Of a DNA stretch of 40,164 nt, positions 1 to 9,261 are shown in pieces (the first letter of the stretch is position 1; every line of letters begins with the position of its first letter). The notes below the pieces were generated by a model that saw only the letters and a program-made list of their open reading frames with translations, did not search any database and was not told the origin of the DNA. The translations under genes were made by a program, and so were the position numbers. This stretch comes from an uncultured Ignavibacteriales bacterium (GTDB taxonomy: Bacteria > Bacteroidota > Ignavibacteria > Ignavibacteriales > Melioribacteraceae): positions 1-40,164 of the forward strand of contig CAMZLW010000087.1 in assembly GCA_947311785.1 (NCBI GenBank), in the 5' to 3' direction.

Positions 1-444
1 GTATGCCTATAGCTGCTGCAAATAACTCTTCCTGTGTCATCGCTTTGCCTTTAACTTTTTTTGTCGCTTTTTCTCCCTCTCAAAATAATGATAATTTTTC
101 TATTACCCACTCACTTTTATAAAGAACCATTTTACCCTTTATTCATAAGGGGTGGGGAGTTTACGACCAGGCACTAGATAGACAAGTTGGGTTAAACGAG
201 AAAGAATACTTTTAGCTAAATGGTGTTTCTACATTTGGGGAAAAAGCTTAGAAACTGTTGAGCAATTATACAATTACGATTTTATATTACAAAATGCGGA
301 ATAAAAGAAGCTACAAACACGAGAAAACTTTTGTGGAAAATGTGGCATAGTGAAAAGAATAAAACGAAGAGCCAACCATGCTCTCGTAGTGGATAAGTCT
401 AAAAAAAAAATAACCTTAGAAAAAGTAGATTTTTAGTTGAACCT
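1..444. other. Gene-poor left edge with degenerate coding remnants
   Basis: No intact gene is visible. On the plus strand, codons 182-292 and then 296-436 read as peptide-like sequence interrupted by a TAA; the second part has a CGKCG pair of cysteines and ends at a TAG just before the msbA-like stop. On the minus strand, a short frame starting near 130 is broken by a stop at 80-82 and then runs off the left edge with an internal ATG near 40. I recognise no family in either. The region could be the decayed end of a mobile element or of a neighbouring gene. Confidence 0.3.
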
Positions 445-2298
445 TTATTGTGATCTAAATTGCAATTCATATAATTTTTTGTAAATCCCATTTTTATCGC
501 TAAGCAACTCTTCGTGTTTTCCTAACTGAACTATTTTGCCTTTATCCATAACAATAATTTTATCGGCATTTCGAATTGTACTTAATCTGTGAGCAATTAC
601 AAATGTGGTACGCTCTTTCATCAAATGCTCAATTGCTTCTTGCACCAATACTTCCGATTCGTTATCTAGTGCGGAGGTTGCCTCATCAAAAATCATTATT
701 GGTGGATTTTTTAGTAACGCTCTTGCAATAGAAAGGCGTTGCCTTTGTCCGCCAGAAATTTTTGTTCCTTTCTCTCCAACAACTGTATTATAGCCATTCT
801 CCATATTTTCAATAAACTCGTGGGCATTAGCAATTTTTGCAACTTCAATTACCCTTTCAATAGGAGTATTTGGCAAACCATAAGCAATATTGTTATATAC
901 TGTTTCATTGAATAAAACTGTCTCTTGAGTAACAACCCCCATTTGGCGACGTAAATCTTGCACCTTAATTTCTTTTATATCAATTCCATCCATCAATATT
1001 TTCCCACTTGTGGGGTCATAAAACCGAGGAATTAAATCAGCCAAGGTTGTTTTACCCGCACCAGAACTACCTACAAGAGCAATTATTTCGCCATTTTTTA
1101 CTGTAAAACTTACAGCGTCTAAAACTTTTTCTTCTGAATCGGAATAATTGAATGTAACATTTTCAAATTTAATTTCATTTTTAAATGTTCCAGATTCTTT
1201 AGGATTTTTAACATTAACAATAGATGGTTCAGTATCAAGTATTTCAAAAATTCGTATGCCAGCACCAATAGATTCCTGCACTTTATTATTTACTTGACTC
1301 ATTTTTTTTAGCGAAGGCATCATTTGAAATATTGCAAACAAGAAGCCCATAAATTCACTTGCTTTTATTTCATGTTCAACAAGAACAAGCTGACCGCCAA
1401 AATATATTATTGCTGCACCTAGCATAACAGCAATAATTTCTGTTGCTGGAGACGAAATATTTCTAACTCTAATTAATTTAATTATTAGTCTAAATAAATT
1501 TTGGTTTTCCGTTCTAAATTTATTTTTTTCAAATTCTTCCATTCCAAATGCTTTTACAATTTTCATTCCAGCAAGTGTTTCGTGAAGTATGCCAACAATA
1601 GACCCCAATTTTTGTTGTAGTCTGTAGCTCATTCTTCTTAGAAGCCCGCCAATACTGGCAATTATCAAAATTGAAAATGGCACAATTAGCAAAGAGAAAA
1701 GAGTAAGTTTCCAGCTAACAGAAAATGCAATTCCAAAAAAGACAAGTACGGTAAGCGGTTCCTGAAAAACATTTAGGAACACTTGGGTTATGCTTTGCTG
1801 AATAATTCCAACATCGTTTGTAAAGCGAGAAATGATATCGCCAGATTTTTGATTTTTGAAAAAGGAAAGTGGGAGTTTTAAAATGTGCTGGTACAAATCA
1901 TTTCTAAAATTTCTAATTATTCCTTGCTCTACATAAGCAATAAAATAACTTGATATGTAACTGAAAATATTCTTAAATATAAATGTAACAATTATTAAGA
2001 TGCTTATGTTTAAAAGAATTTCATCAATTGTTCCTGATAAAATATATTCTTGAAAATTTTGTTTTATTGCATCAACTGAGTTAATAATCCAATCTGGCAA
2101 AATAGATGTGCTTGTAGAAGTGCTTACTTTCTCTATCACTTCTGAATTATCTTCATTAAATAAAGTACCGAGTAGCGGAATAGTTAGATATATTGAGAGA
2201 CCATTCATTGCAGTAAAAAATACTGTGCTAACAATTGAAGCAACTAGATGCTTCCAGAAAGGTTTTGCATACGATAATATTCTAAAAAAAATATCCAT
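445..2298 (-). CDS. msbA: ABC exporter, lipid A/lipid-linked glycan flippase (MsbA-like)
   Basis: This 617-residue half-transporter joins a membrane domain (about residues 15-330, six hydrophobic segments) to an ATPase domain. The ATPase has a Walker A GSSGAGKTT near residue 410, the signature ISGGQRQR near 513, a Walker B IMIFDEATSALD near 535 and an H-loop IAHR. The length and order match type IV exporters of the MsbA group, which act as homodimers and move lipid-linked saccharides, typically core lipid A, across the inner membrane. It is the last gene of a minus-strand glycosyltransferase run, 48 bases after the WaaE-like gene, so it probably exports the product made by its neighbours. Substrate is inferred from context; a multidrug or other lipid exporter cannot be excluded. 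Confidence 0.88.
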   Translation of the reverse strand: MDIFFRILSYAKPFWKHLVASIVSTVFFTAMNGLSIYLTIPLLGTLFNEDNSEVIEKVSTSTSTSILPDWIINSVDAIKQNFQEYILSGTIDEILLNISILIIVTFIFKNIFSYISSYFIAYVEQGIIRNFRNDLYQHILKLPLSFFKNQKSGDIISRFTNDVGIIQQSITQVFLNVFQEPLTVLVFFGIAFSVSWKLTLFSLLIVPFSILIIASIGGLLRRMSYRLQQKLGSIVGILHETLAGMKIVKAFGMEEFEKNKFRTENQNLFRLIIKLIRVRNISSPATEIIAVMLGAAIIYFGGQLVLVEHEIKASEFMGFLFAIFQMMPSLKKMSQVNNKVQESIGAGIRIFEILDTEPSIVNVKNPKESGTFKNEIKFENVTFNYSDSEEKVLDAVSFTVKNGEIIALVGSSGAGKTTLADLIPRFYDPTSGKILMDGIDIKEIKVQDLRRQMGVVTQETVLFNETVYNNIAYGLPNTPIERVIEVAKIANAHEFIENMENGYNTVVGEKGTKISGGQRQRLSIARALLKNPPIMIFDEATSALDNESEVLVQEAIEHLMKERTTFVIAHRLSTIRNADKIIVMDKGKIVQLGKHEELLSDKNGIYKKLYELQFRSQ

Positions 2299-2346
2299 AA
2301 AACTTAGTTTGTTAAAAATTAGTTGTAAAAATAAAGGAAGTTAGGG

Positions 2347-3114
2347 TTAATATAAATTATTATTTTTTTTATTTAGTTCCCAAAGTTTTGTGTATTTCAG
2401 AAAAACACCAAAAGCTGACATATTTGCAAGAATGAACCCCTCCTTGCCATCAAGGAAGCCCAAATTTAACATGTACATATTTATAAACTTGTTTAATACA
2501 AAAAAAGGAATTAGAATTAGGGGATATTTCTTTCCTTTTTCAAAAAGTTCTTTTGCTTGTAGCGAACTATATCTATCCAACTTCTCCATATTTTTCTCTA
2601 AAGATGGATAGGTGTAATGATAGAACTCAACAGCAATGTTGGGCTTATCCCCTGCAATAACAACAGATTCGTGAATTACACTATCGTTGTAATTACCAAG
2701 TTCTTTGTTAAATATTCGTAACTTAAATTCATTTCCCCAGCCAGAATGATTAATCATTCTTCCAAGATAGAACGATTTAATTTGAACTTTATAGGCATTC
2801 TGTTTTGGGTTTTCTAAAAGAGTTTTAATAACAGCAACAGAGTTTTCAGAAACTTGCTCATCTGAGTCAATTGATAAAACCCAGTTATGGCTTGCTGAAT
2901 TTACTGCAAGTTGTTTTGTTTTTCCAAACCCCAACCATTTTGTTTTAATAATTTTGCAATCATATTTTTTACAAATTTCGATTGTCTTGTCTTTAGAGCC
3001 AGAATCAACCACAACAATTTCATCAACCCAATGGAGAGATTTCAGACATCTTTCAATATTTGATTCTTCGTTCTTAGTTATTATTACTGCAGATATTTTG
3101 TTTTTTGTTGTCAT
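2347..3114 (-). CDS. GT2 glycosyltransferase, WaaE/KdtX-like
   Basis: The 255-residue protein is a GT-A fold family 2 glycosyltransferase. The N-terminus reads VIITKNEESNIERCL followed by WVDEIVVVDSGSKDKT, the characteristic opening of the WaaE/KdtX subgroup, which adds a beta-linked hexose to the inner LPS core on the cytoplasmic face. A DSDEQV motif near residue 84 supplies the metal/nucleotide-binding acidic residues. A hydrophobic stretch near the C-terminus (around LILIPFFVLNKFINMYML) suggests membrane association. It lies 7 bases from the upstream GT2 gene and precedes the msbA-like gene, consistent with one operon. The sugar donor and acceptor cannot be read from sequence. Confidence 0.85.
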   Translation of the reverse strand: MTTKNKISAVIITKNEESNIERCLKSLHWVDEIVVVDSGSKDKTIEICKKYDCKIIKTKWLGFGKTKQLAVNSASHNWVLSIDSDEQVSENSVAVIKTLLENPKQNAYKVQIKSFYLGRMINHSGWGNEFKLRIFNKELGNYNDSVIHESVVIAGDKPNIAVEFYHYTYPSLEKNMEKLDRYSSLQAKELFEKGKKYPLILIPFFVLNKFINMYMLNLGFLDGKEGFILANMSAFGVFLKYTKLWELNKKNNNLY

Positions 3115-3121
3115 AAAATTT

Positions 3122-4006
3122 TCAACTAAAACTATTTGTGATTTTCTTTATTCTGTTTTTTGTTTTGGTGCCAAAATCAATTTTAGGGCTTTTAAGCGGA
3201 CCATTATAGATTTTCCCTCTCAAAAGATATTTATCTGTAAATGTTTTGGAACTCATCCCCCATTTATTAATAAATATATTATATCCATCATTTTTTGTTT
3301 TGGAAATTCTTTTGGTAGTCTTTGCAGCAAAATGATAAACTCTACTTTTGGAAATGCCTTTGAATAATCTTATACCCATCTGCCAAAGTTTCATCGAAAA
3401 ATCTGGGTCCGAATACATTCCAGGCGAAAACTCAACGCTGTAACCACCTGCTAAATCCCAAACATCTTTATGAACAATATTTGGTGGCCATGTTGCACCG
3501 TTCCAATCTGTTTTTTTTATTTTTGCAAAACCAGCTAATAATTTTTTTTCTTCAAATGTTTCAATACTTGAACCACAATTAAATTCTATTGCAGATGGAT
3601 TAGTTGTTGCTGGTTCTATCATTGTAGCAGAAAGGAAAAAGTTATTATGTCCAATAGAAATAATTTCATCATTTAAATGTTTATCCCACTCTGGAAGAAC
3701 ATACATATCATCATTCATATACAAAAGGTAATCTGTTTTGAGCAAACTACGACTGATGTTTAGAGCATAACAAATTCCAATATTTTTTTTGCTTTGTGTA
3801 TAATCTACATCCTCTTGTTTATTAAGCCATTCGATAGTTCCATCATTCCCTTCATTAACATGAACTATTATTTGATGCTCAAAATGTGAGTTTTTTCTAA
3901 TACTATTTATGCATAATTTAAGATATTCCAAATTATTCCAAGTAGGAATAATTATAGAAAATTTAAGATTTTCATTTTTAACTTTTATGTGTTTATTTAT
4001 GTTCAT
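3122..4006 (-). CDS. GT2 family glycosyltransferase
   Basis: The 294-residue protein is a GT-A glycosyltransferase. After a short N-terminal extension it has FSIIIPTWNNLEYLKLCI, then LLYMNDDMYVLPEWD, in which the MNDD replaces the more usual DxD as donor/metal site. An invariant-looking GGYSVEFSPGMYSDPDFSMK supplies the later acidic catalytic region. It begins with ATG one base after the stop of the upstream GT2 gene, so the pair is probably translated together. The role is inferred to be assembly of the surface glycan exported by the MsbA-like protein. Donor specificity is unknown. Confidence 0.8.
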   Translation of the reverse strand: MNINKHIKVKNENLKFSIIIPTWNNLEYLKLCINSIRKNSHFEHQIIVHVNEGNDGTIEWLNKQEDVDYTQSKKNIGICYALNISRSLLKTDYLLYMNDDMYVLPEWDKHLNDEIISIGHNNFFLSATMIEPATTNPSAIEFNCGSSIETFEEKKLLAGFAKIKKTDWNGATWPPNIVHKDVWDLAGGYSVEFSPGMYSDPDFSMKLWQMGIRLFKGISKSRVYHFAAKTTKRISKTKNDGYNIFINKWGMSSKTFTDKYLLRGKIYNGPLKSPKIDFGTKTKNRIKKITNSFS

Positions 4007-4007
4007 T

Positions 4008-4865
4008 TTAATTTAGTTCAATAACTGTTGCACTATCGTCATCAAGGGGATTATCGAGTCCGAACTTTGCTTTATAGTTTCCTGCATTTATTTCGTTTTT
4101 CTTTTTTTGATAATAATTATAATTGGCTTGTTCTTTTACACCTTTATTTTTAATGGTTACTCTTTCGTGAAAAAGGTGGATTGCATATTCATCATAAAAT
4201 GGGTTAAATCCCTCGAGACCAATTTTATATAACCTGCTACCAACATCATCGTCCTCAGCACCCCAACCAATAAATTTTTCATCGTAACCATTTATTTTTT
4301 CAAAATCTCTTCGGTTAATTGCACAAATTCCACCACGCAGTCTTGGTTGATTAGTTAATTTTAATTTATGTAAATAGTAATATCTTTTATCTTTTTGGAA
4401 TTGGTTTTTAATTTTTTTCTTTTCAGTTTCGTCTATTAAATCAATAAATGAATTACTAATTATTTTGTTTTCTGTAAGAAGATTACTTTTTTGTTCACTC
4501 AACCAAATAGGCATTCCCGTAATAAATCTTTTTTCTTTTCTGTTTTTAATGAAAGTTTCAATCAGATTAGTGGTATGAATTAAATCCTGATCTAAAAATA
4601 TTATTAAATCTCCGCTCGAGTTTCTCACTCCATTGTTACGAGTTTTTGCAAGTCGGAAGCCTTTATTTTCTTGCCGAACATACTTTACGGGGAAATCGAA
4701 AGTTTTCACTATTTCAGAAATTTCAGAAACAATATCTTCGCTTGAACCATCATCAGAAAGGATTAGTTCATCTGGTTTAACAGACTGATTTTGTAAAGAG
4801 AAAAGTGCTTTTCTAATTAAATTGCTTCTGTTAAAAACTGTAATTATTAAACTTGTTGTTATCAA
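4008..4865 (-). CDS. GT2 glycosyltransferase with galactosyltransferase-type C-terminus
   Basis: The 285-residue protein has an N-terminal GT2 domain (SLIITVFNRSNLIRKAL, LILSDDGSS, IFLDQDLI) and a second part with RGGICAINRRDFEKINGYDE and GWGAEDDDVGSRLYKIG. The latter is the GWGxED pattern of the Glyco_transf_7C domain found in chondroitin- and galactosyltransferases; the E-D-D cluster is the expected catalytic base region. The start used here is TTG at 4865, only a few codons before the conserved beta strand, and no nearer ATG exists. It sits 8 bases downstream of the cytidylyltransferase gene in the glycan operon. Sugar specificity is unknown. Confidence 0.8.
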   Translation of the reverse strand: MITTSLIITVFNRSNLIRKALFSLQNQSVKPDELILSDDGSSEDIVSEISEIVKTFDFPVKYVRQENKGFRLAKTRNNGVRNSSGDLIIFLDQDLIHTTNLIETFIKNRKEKRFITGMPIWLSEQKSNLLTENKIISNSFIDLIDETEKKKIKNQFQKDKRYYYLHKLKLTNQPRLRGGICAINRRDFEKINGYDEKFIGWGAEDDDVGSRLYKIGLEGFNPFYDEYAIHLFHERVTIKNKGVKEQANYNYYQKKKNEINAGNYKAKFGLDNPLDDDSATVIELN

Positions 4866-4873
4866 AATTTTTC

Positions 4874-5260
4874 TTAAGATTTAATGCTATTTTTAATTTG
4901 GGTTGAAGATATATCGTGTGTTCTTGGAAGATAGATTACCTTGCAATATTCTGAGAGGAAATCAAATTCCCCTTCCCAATCGTTGCCCATCACAAAAACA
5001 TCAATATTATATTTTTTGATATCATCAATTTTTTGCTCCCAATTATTTTCTGGAATAACCTCATCCACATATTCAATAGCTTTTACAATTTCATTTCTAT
5101 GTTGATAGGGATATATATTTGCCTTATGCTTCTTTGCATTAAATTCATCTGTAGAGACAGCGACAATAAGATAATCACCCAATTGCTTTGCTCTTTCCAA
5201 TACTTTTAGATGTCCATAATGAAAAAGATCAAATGTACCGTATGTAATAACTTTTGTCAT
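4874..5260 (-). CDS. tagD: Glycerol-3-phosphate cytidylyltransferase (TagD-like)
   Basis: The 128-residue protein is a small nucleotidyltransferase that should make CDP-glycerol from CTP and sn-glycerol 3-phosphate. It has TYGTFDLFHYGHL, with the HxGH catalytic motif, then YPYQHRNEIVKAIEYVDEVI and the C-terminal ISSTQIK, the ISSTxI nucleotide-binding motif. Length and motif order match TagD and its close relatives. A good ribosome-binding site (AGGAG) lies 5 bases before the ATG. The plus-strand gene at 10388-11428 encodes a glycerophosphotransferase-type enzyme that could use CDP-glycerol, and the LicD-fused protein immediately upstream may also handle a CDP-activated group. Related enzymes use ethanolamine phosphate or heptose phosphate, so the substrate is likely but not certain. 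Confidence 0.85.
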   Translation of the reverse strand: MTKVITYGTFDLFHYGHLKVLERAKQLGDYLIVAVSTDEFNAKKHKANIYPYQHRNEIVKAIEYVDEVIPENNWEQKIDDIKKYNIDVFVMGNDWEGEFDFLSEYCKVIYLPRTHDISSTQIKNSIKS

Positions 5261-5267
5261 CTTACTC

Positions 5268-6596
5268 CTATAAGTAAATTGATGTTCTCACTGAATTACT
5301 TGGACCATCAGCCCAATCCCAATTTTTAATTGGTTTATTCCACGATTCACCATATTTGGTTGTGATATATTTTAATGTCTCTTTTGGCACCATAAATTTA
5401 TGATTTAGAAACGTCTCTTCTTTCAATTCAATTGCATCGTAATAATATTTAATTAAATTTAACCCGCGTTCTGTTCCATCCCACGCAGCATGCCAATACT
5501 TTCCGTGTTCTTCATAAAAGAAAAATATATCAAGCTTAAGATTATTACGAATAAATGATAATTCAAGTCCTAAATCTTTTCTCCCAAACACATGCATCAA
5601 TTTCCAACCGTTCTGTATAAATTCAAGAATAACATTATCATTATATTCAGAGATAAAACTACCCATATCCAAATCAAGGTCGTGCTTAATAAAATTACTA
5701 TCTCTATAGTATCCTAATAGAGTACCATCTGTTAGCCAATTTCTCATATTAAGTTTATCTAAAATCTCCTTTGCATTTACAAGATTTTCAATTCCAAAAT
5801 CTTGGTCAATTGTTCTATTTCTAATAAAACTCTTTCTCCTTTTCTTAAGAGAACCTAAATATAATCTTCTAAATAATTTATTATCTAGATTTGGTAAACC
5901 TCTTCTTTTATATGCTAACTCTCTTGCTCTCTTGAAACTTTTAACGCTTGTGACTGCATTACCGTGTGATTCTGAGTTGTCGAGTACCCGATAAAAATAT
6001 AAAGGTTCATTAATGATACGTAATTTAGTAACTTCTTCAAGTTTATATATTATATCTTTATCTTCAGCATATAAAATGCTTTCATTGTAACCTTCTGTTA
6101 AGTTATATACTGACTTTCGAAAAGTTCTAAATGCACTTACATAATTACATTCAATACTATTTTGCCAGGGATTGATAGGTTTACTAAATCCTAAATCTGT
6201 TACATTCATTTCTTCATCACAAAACCAGAAATTTGTATAAACACACCCTGCTTTACAATGAGTATCATAATAGTTAAGTATTTTCTCTATTGCAGTAAGT
6301 TCAAGTTTATCATCTGCATCAAGAATTCCCATAATATCATTTTGTGAATTTTTAATTAGCTTTTTTAATGTTCTTATATAACCAATATTCTGTTTGTTAG
6401 AAATTATTTTAATTCTGGGATTGCCTTTATATTTAAAATATATTTTTTCAGAGTCATCTGTACTTGCATCATCAACTATACAAATATCCCATCTATCAGA
6501 TGTTTGATTAATAACAGATTGGATGCACTCTTCAACAAACTTACCATTGTTATAGTTTGCTATTAATATAGTTATATTTTCTTTTTTTGAATTCAT
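5268..6596 (-). CDS. GT2 glycosyltransferase fused to LicD-like phosphotransferase
   Basis: This bifunctional-looking protein of about 442 residues has an N-terminal GT2 domain (ITILIANYNNGKFVEECI, ICIVDDASTDDS, GILDADDKL) and a C-terminal LicD/fukutin-type domain near residues 270-400. The LicD part shows WLTDGTLLGYYRDSNFI and KHDLDLDMG, the acidic motifs of the nucleotidyltransferase fold that transfers phosphocholine or related groups from CDP donors to sugars. I chose the ATG at 6596: it is 14 codons inside a longer frame whose start (6638) overlaps the upstream gene, and it lies just before the GT2 core. The neighbouring TagD-like gene suggests the transferred group may be phosphoglycerol; phosphocholine is an alternative. 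Confidence 0.8.
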   Translation of the reverse strand: MNSKKENITILIANYNNGKFVEECIQSVINQTSDRWDICIVDDASTDDSEKIYFKYKGNPRIKIISNKQNIGYIRTLKKLIKNSQNDIMGILDADDKLELTAIEKILNYYDTHCKAGCVYTNFWFCDEEMNVTDLGFSKPINPWQNSIECNYVSAFRTFRKSVYNLTEGYNESILYAEDKDIIYKLEEVTKLRIINEPLYFYRVLDNSESHGNAVTSVKSFKRARELAYKRRGLPNLDNKLFRRLYLGSLKKRRKSFIRNRTIDQDFGIENLVNAKEILDKLNMRNWLTDGTLLGYYRDSNFIKHDLDLDMGSFISEYNDNVILEFIQNGWKLMHVFGRKDLGLELSFIRNNLKLDIFFFYEEHGKYWHAAWDGTERGLNLIKYYYDAIELKEETFLNHKFMVPKETLKYITTKYGESWNKPIKNWDWADGPSNSVRTSIYL

Positions 6597-6606
6597 AATT
6601 GTATTA

Positions 6607-7398
6607 TCATCTAGTAAAATTGTTAATTTCCAATGCAAACTTATTATTCTGTGTACAATTGTTCAAAGATATTTTAAATATTTTTGATAGCAAAGAATCA
6701 CTATTTAGTATTTCCTTTTTTTCTAAATATTGATATGAATCAATCATCATCTTATTATAAAGCATTGAAGCAAATGGATTATGCGATAAATATGTTTCAA
6801 TTTCAACATCTTCTTTTTCAAATTCTTTTGTGTCTGACCAAAGTGTTGGTGCAAACATATTAAACTCGTGATGAAAATAATCGTATTTTTGAGCTATTGC
6901 CCACAATATATCATATCCAATTTCAGTCCAACCTAGTTTAATTTTCTTATTAAAAAAATAGCGTAATGCTTTTTTTCTAAGTATTTCATCTATTTTTTCA
7001 ATTTGGTTTCCTATTAACTGACAATTTTTTCTAGCAGCCATAAAACCAATTGAAGGTTTTCCTTTTTCTCGTCCATATCCAACATAATCAAATTCTTGCA
7101 ACTGAGTAATTACAGCATCATCAATATTACGTAACAAAATAATATCACTATCTAACCAAATTCCACCATATTTATGTAGTAACATAAATCGTATATAATC
7201 TGCCTTGTGTGCAATATCAGTAAATTTATTAACAATTGGGGGTAAATCAATATAATTAGTTACTATTTTTTCATCCAACAGTTTAATTTCAAAAGAACCT
7301 TTATGACACTTTATTGTTTCTAAACAAAGTTCTATGTAAGGAGGTTTTGTTAAACCACTTTTGTTTTCCCAATACATCCAAATTATTTTTTCATACAT
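6607..7398 (-). CDS. GT32-like capsular polysaccharide glycosyltransferase
   Basis: The 263-residue protein matches the Caps_synth/GT32 type. It opens with IIWMYWENKSGLTKPPYI and continues with HKADYIRFMLLHKYGGIWLDSDIILL, the Gly_transf_sug segment with its DSD nucleotide-sugar/metal motif. Later it has GFMAARKNCQLI. Such enzymes add hexoses to capsule or LPS outer regions. It starts with ATG at 7398 and ends 10 bases before the GT2-LicD start. A 58-base gap separates it from the methyltransferase gene upstream on the transcript. Donor and acceptor are unknown. Confidence 0.8.
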   Translation of the reverse strand: MYEKIIWMYWENKSGLTKPPYIELCLETIKCHKGSFEIKLLDEKIVTNYIDLPPIVNKFTDIAHKADYIRFMLLHKYGGIWLDSDIILLRNIDDAVITQLQEFDYVGYGREKGKPSIGFMAARKNCQLIGNQIEKIDEILRKKALRYFFNKKIKLGWTEIGYDILWAIAQKYDYFHHEFNMFAPTLWSDTKEFEKEDVEIETYLSHNPFASMLYNKMMIDSYQYLEKKEILNSDSLLSKIFKISLNNCTQNNKFALEINNFTR

Positions 7399-7456
7399 AA
7401 ATTAATGCTCTAAAAATTGTTATAAATTTTTGATAATTATTTACATTCATACTATT

Positions 7457-8125
7457 TCACTTTAACCGATACAAAAATATATATCTCTTTTGCGATTTCT
7501 CATACAGACTTTTAATTTTATAAGATGCTAGATTAAATGGAACAATATCCAAATTTATAGGATAATACCCCCAATTATCAATGTGATTATATGTTTTTAT
7601 ACTATCATTCTTTTTCATTTTTGGGAAGCTCGTACTCAAAAAATATTTTGCTCCAGACTCTTTTATCTTTTCAATAACCTTTTGCCCTAATTCAATTTCA
7701 AGATGAAAAAGAACATCACGACAAATAACTAAATCAACTTTTGAGTAGTCTGCAGTAACAATATCTTTTTCTTCAAATACAGTATTTGGAGTACCAAACT
7801 TCTCTTTATTTGTTTGAATTAGCTCTTGAGACGCATCCCAACCAACATACTTAACATGAGTTGTTGATTTTTTATTGAATAAACTACCCACTTCATAATT
7901 TAGTTGTACATGTTGCATCCAGTTCCAATCGCCACATCCTAAATCTAAAATCGATTTAATCTGATATTTTCGAAGTATTTTATTAATAAATGGAACCGTT
8001 TTGGTTGTTGCTTCAAGCGAACTTCCAGGTCCACAAGGAGACTCAATTTTTCCTTCAGCCTGGTTTTTGAGACCGAATTTTACATATTCCTTTGCAGATT
8101 GGAAATTTGTCTTTTGACTATACAT
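7457..8125 (-). CDS. Class I SAM-dependent methyltransferase
   Basis: The 222-residue protein has a Rossmann methyltransferase core: SILDLGCGDWNWMQ is motif I for S-adenosylmethionine binding, VKYVGWDASQELI carries the acidic residue at the end of beta 2, and VDLVICRDVLFHL is motif IV. Its position in a glycosyltransferase operon suggests methylation of a sugar or a cap on the glycan, but the acceptor cannot be identified. It starts with ATG at 8125. The 253 bases upstream hold no gene and could contain a promoter; I see no convincing one. Confidence 0.75.
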   Translation of the reverse strand: MYSQKTNFQSAKEYVKFGLKNQAEGKIESPCGPGSSLEATTKTVPFINKILRKYQIKSILDLGCGDWNWMQHVQLNYEVGSLFNKKSTTHVKYVGWDASQELIQTNKEKFGTPNTVFEEKDIVTADYSKVDLVICRDVLFHLEIELGQKVIEKIKESGAKYFLSTSFPKMKKNDSIKTYNHIDNWGYYPINLDIVPFNLASYKIKSLYEKSQKRYIFLYRLK

Positions 8126-8378
8126 AAAATCATCCTTTCTTGCACACTAAAAAAATACAAATATCACTTAATTATTATATTCTAAAATGAATAATATAAA
8201 AATACAGCTTCGCACTCGTATTTCAAAACTAGTCCACTATGTAACATATGCAAAAACAATGTAGCTGAAACATTGACATGTTTATCTAGAGCTTGAAATT
8301 AAAATTAAGTTACATTATCTGAGATAAAAATATTTTCGTATATATCAACCACTTGCAACTAAGATATTTCATTTTAAA

Positions 8379-9164
8379 CTAAACTTTATCTAACCCATTT
8401 TTACAAAAAATATTTTTTTCTATCTTCTTTTTATCAAAAAGTTTAAAATTAAACCTAACATCATCTCCAGAATAATTTACTTTATGATGCAAGTGATAAA
8501 CAATTGCTCCAAATCGGATTGATTTCAGTTTGATTCCGTTTTGCTTCAACCGCCATTCAATATCAATATCTTCACCAACACCAGCTTTAACATAGTCTTC
8601 ATCAAATCCATTTATTTCAAGCAAATGTTTTTTATATATTCCCCAATTGCATCCCCATATTCCAGTATCCCTAAACGATTTAATAAAGGGAATATAAAAC
8701 GAATATTTTATTCTCTTAGATTTGGAACTAACCAAATTGGAATAACTAAGTAAATTTAAGTTTTGAGAATCAAGAATGTTGTTAGTTAATTTTTCGCTAA
8801 GCATAACACGCCTGCCAAATAGTGCAATGCCATCTTCAATAGATTTTGAATACTCTTTAATAAAATGTTTGTGTGGAACAACATCCCCATCCATGAAAAT
8901 AATAATTTCACCCTCAGCAATTTTAATTGCTTTGTTTAATATTTCATTTTTTCTAAAACCATTATCCTCTTTTTGCTGAATATGTTTTATTAAAAAAGAC
9001 GTTTTACCAAATTTATTATCAATAAACTTAACTGTTTTTTTTTCATTATCATCTTCGGCAACAATAACTTCAAAATTTTTAACAGACTCTCTTTCAAGTC
9101 CTTTAAATATTAAAGATAGAGCTGGTAAATTTTTGTAGTATGCTATTATAACAGATATTTTCAA
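8379..9164 (-). CDS. GT2 glycosyltransferase with galactosyltransferase-type C-terminus
   Basis: The 261-residue protein has a GT2 N-terminus (KISVIIAYYKNLPAL, EVIVAEDDNE, IIFMDGDVVPH with a DGD motif) and a C-terminal region GCNWGIYKKHLLEINGFDE followed by GVGEDIDIEWRLKQNG, the ED-containing Glyco_transf_7C pattern. This architecture matches the enzyme at 4008-4865. The frame begins with TTG at 9164; no ATG lies before the conserved strand. It is the first gene of the minus-strand glycan run and is divergent from the GT9 gene, with 97 bases between them. The sugar is unknown. Confidence 0.8.
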   Translation of the reverse strand: MKISVIIAYYKNLPALSLIFKGLERESVKNFEVIVAEDDNEKKTVKFIDNKFGKTSFLIKHIQQKEDNGFRKNEILNKAIKIAEGEIIIFMDGDVVPHKHFIKEYSKSIEDGIALFGRRVMLSEKLTNNILDSQNLNLLSYSNLVSSKSKRIKYSFYIPFIKSFRDTGIWGCNWGIYKKHLLEINGFDEDYVKAGVGEDIDIEWRLKQNGIKLKSIRFGAIVYHLHHKVNYSGDDVRFNFKLFDKKKIEKNIFCKNGLDKV

Positions 9165-9214
9165 AGCAACTCACTTGTAATTATTCCAATCACAAATATA
9201 GAAATTAAGAAACT

Positions 9215-9239
9215 TGACTAATAGATTTTTTATCTTTGA
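9215..9239 (+). promoter_or_regulatory. Possible promoter of the GT9 gene
   Basis: The 97-base divergent space between two glycosyltransferase genes holds TATCTTTG at 9232-9239, matching the Bacteroidota TAnnTTTG element, 22 bases before the TTG start at 9262. A TTG lies upstream at 9215-9217, but the spacing of 14 bases is shorter than the usual 19-21, so the call is weak. Confidence 0.3.
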
Positions 9240-9261
9240 GTTTAATTTTTTGTGAAATAAT

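Noticed and set aside
8126-8378. Small gene or RNA between the methyltransferase and first GT2 gene
   Set aside because: No open frame, strong hairpin or promoter motif could be supported in this AT-rich gap.
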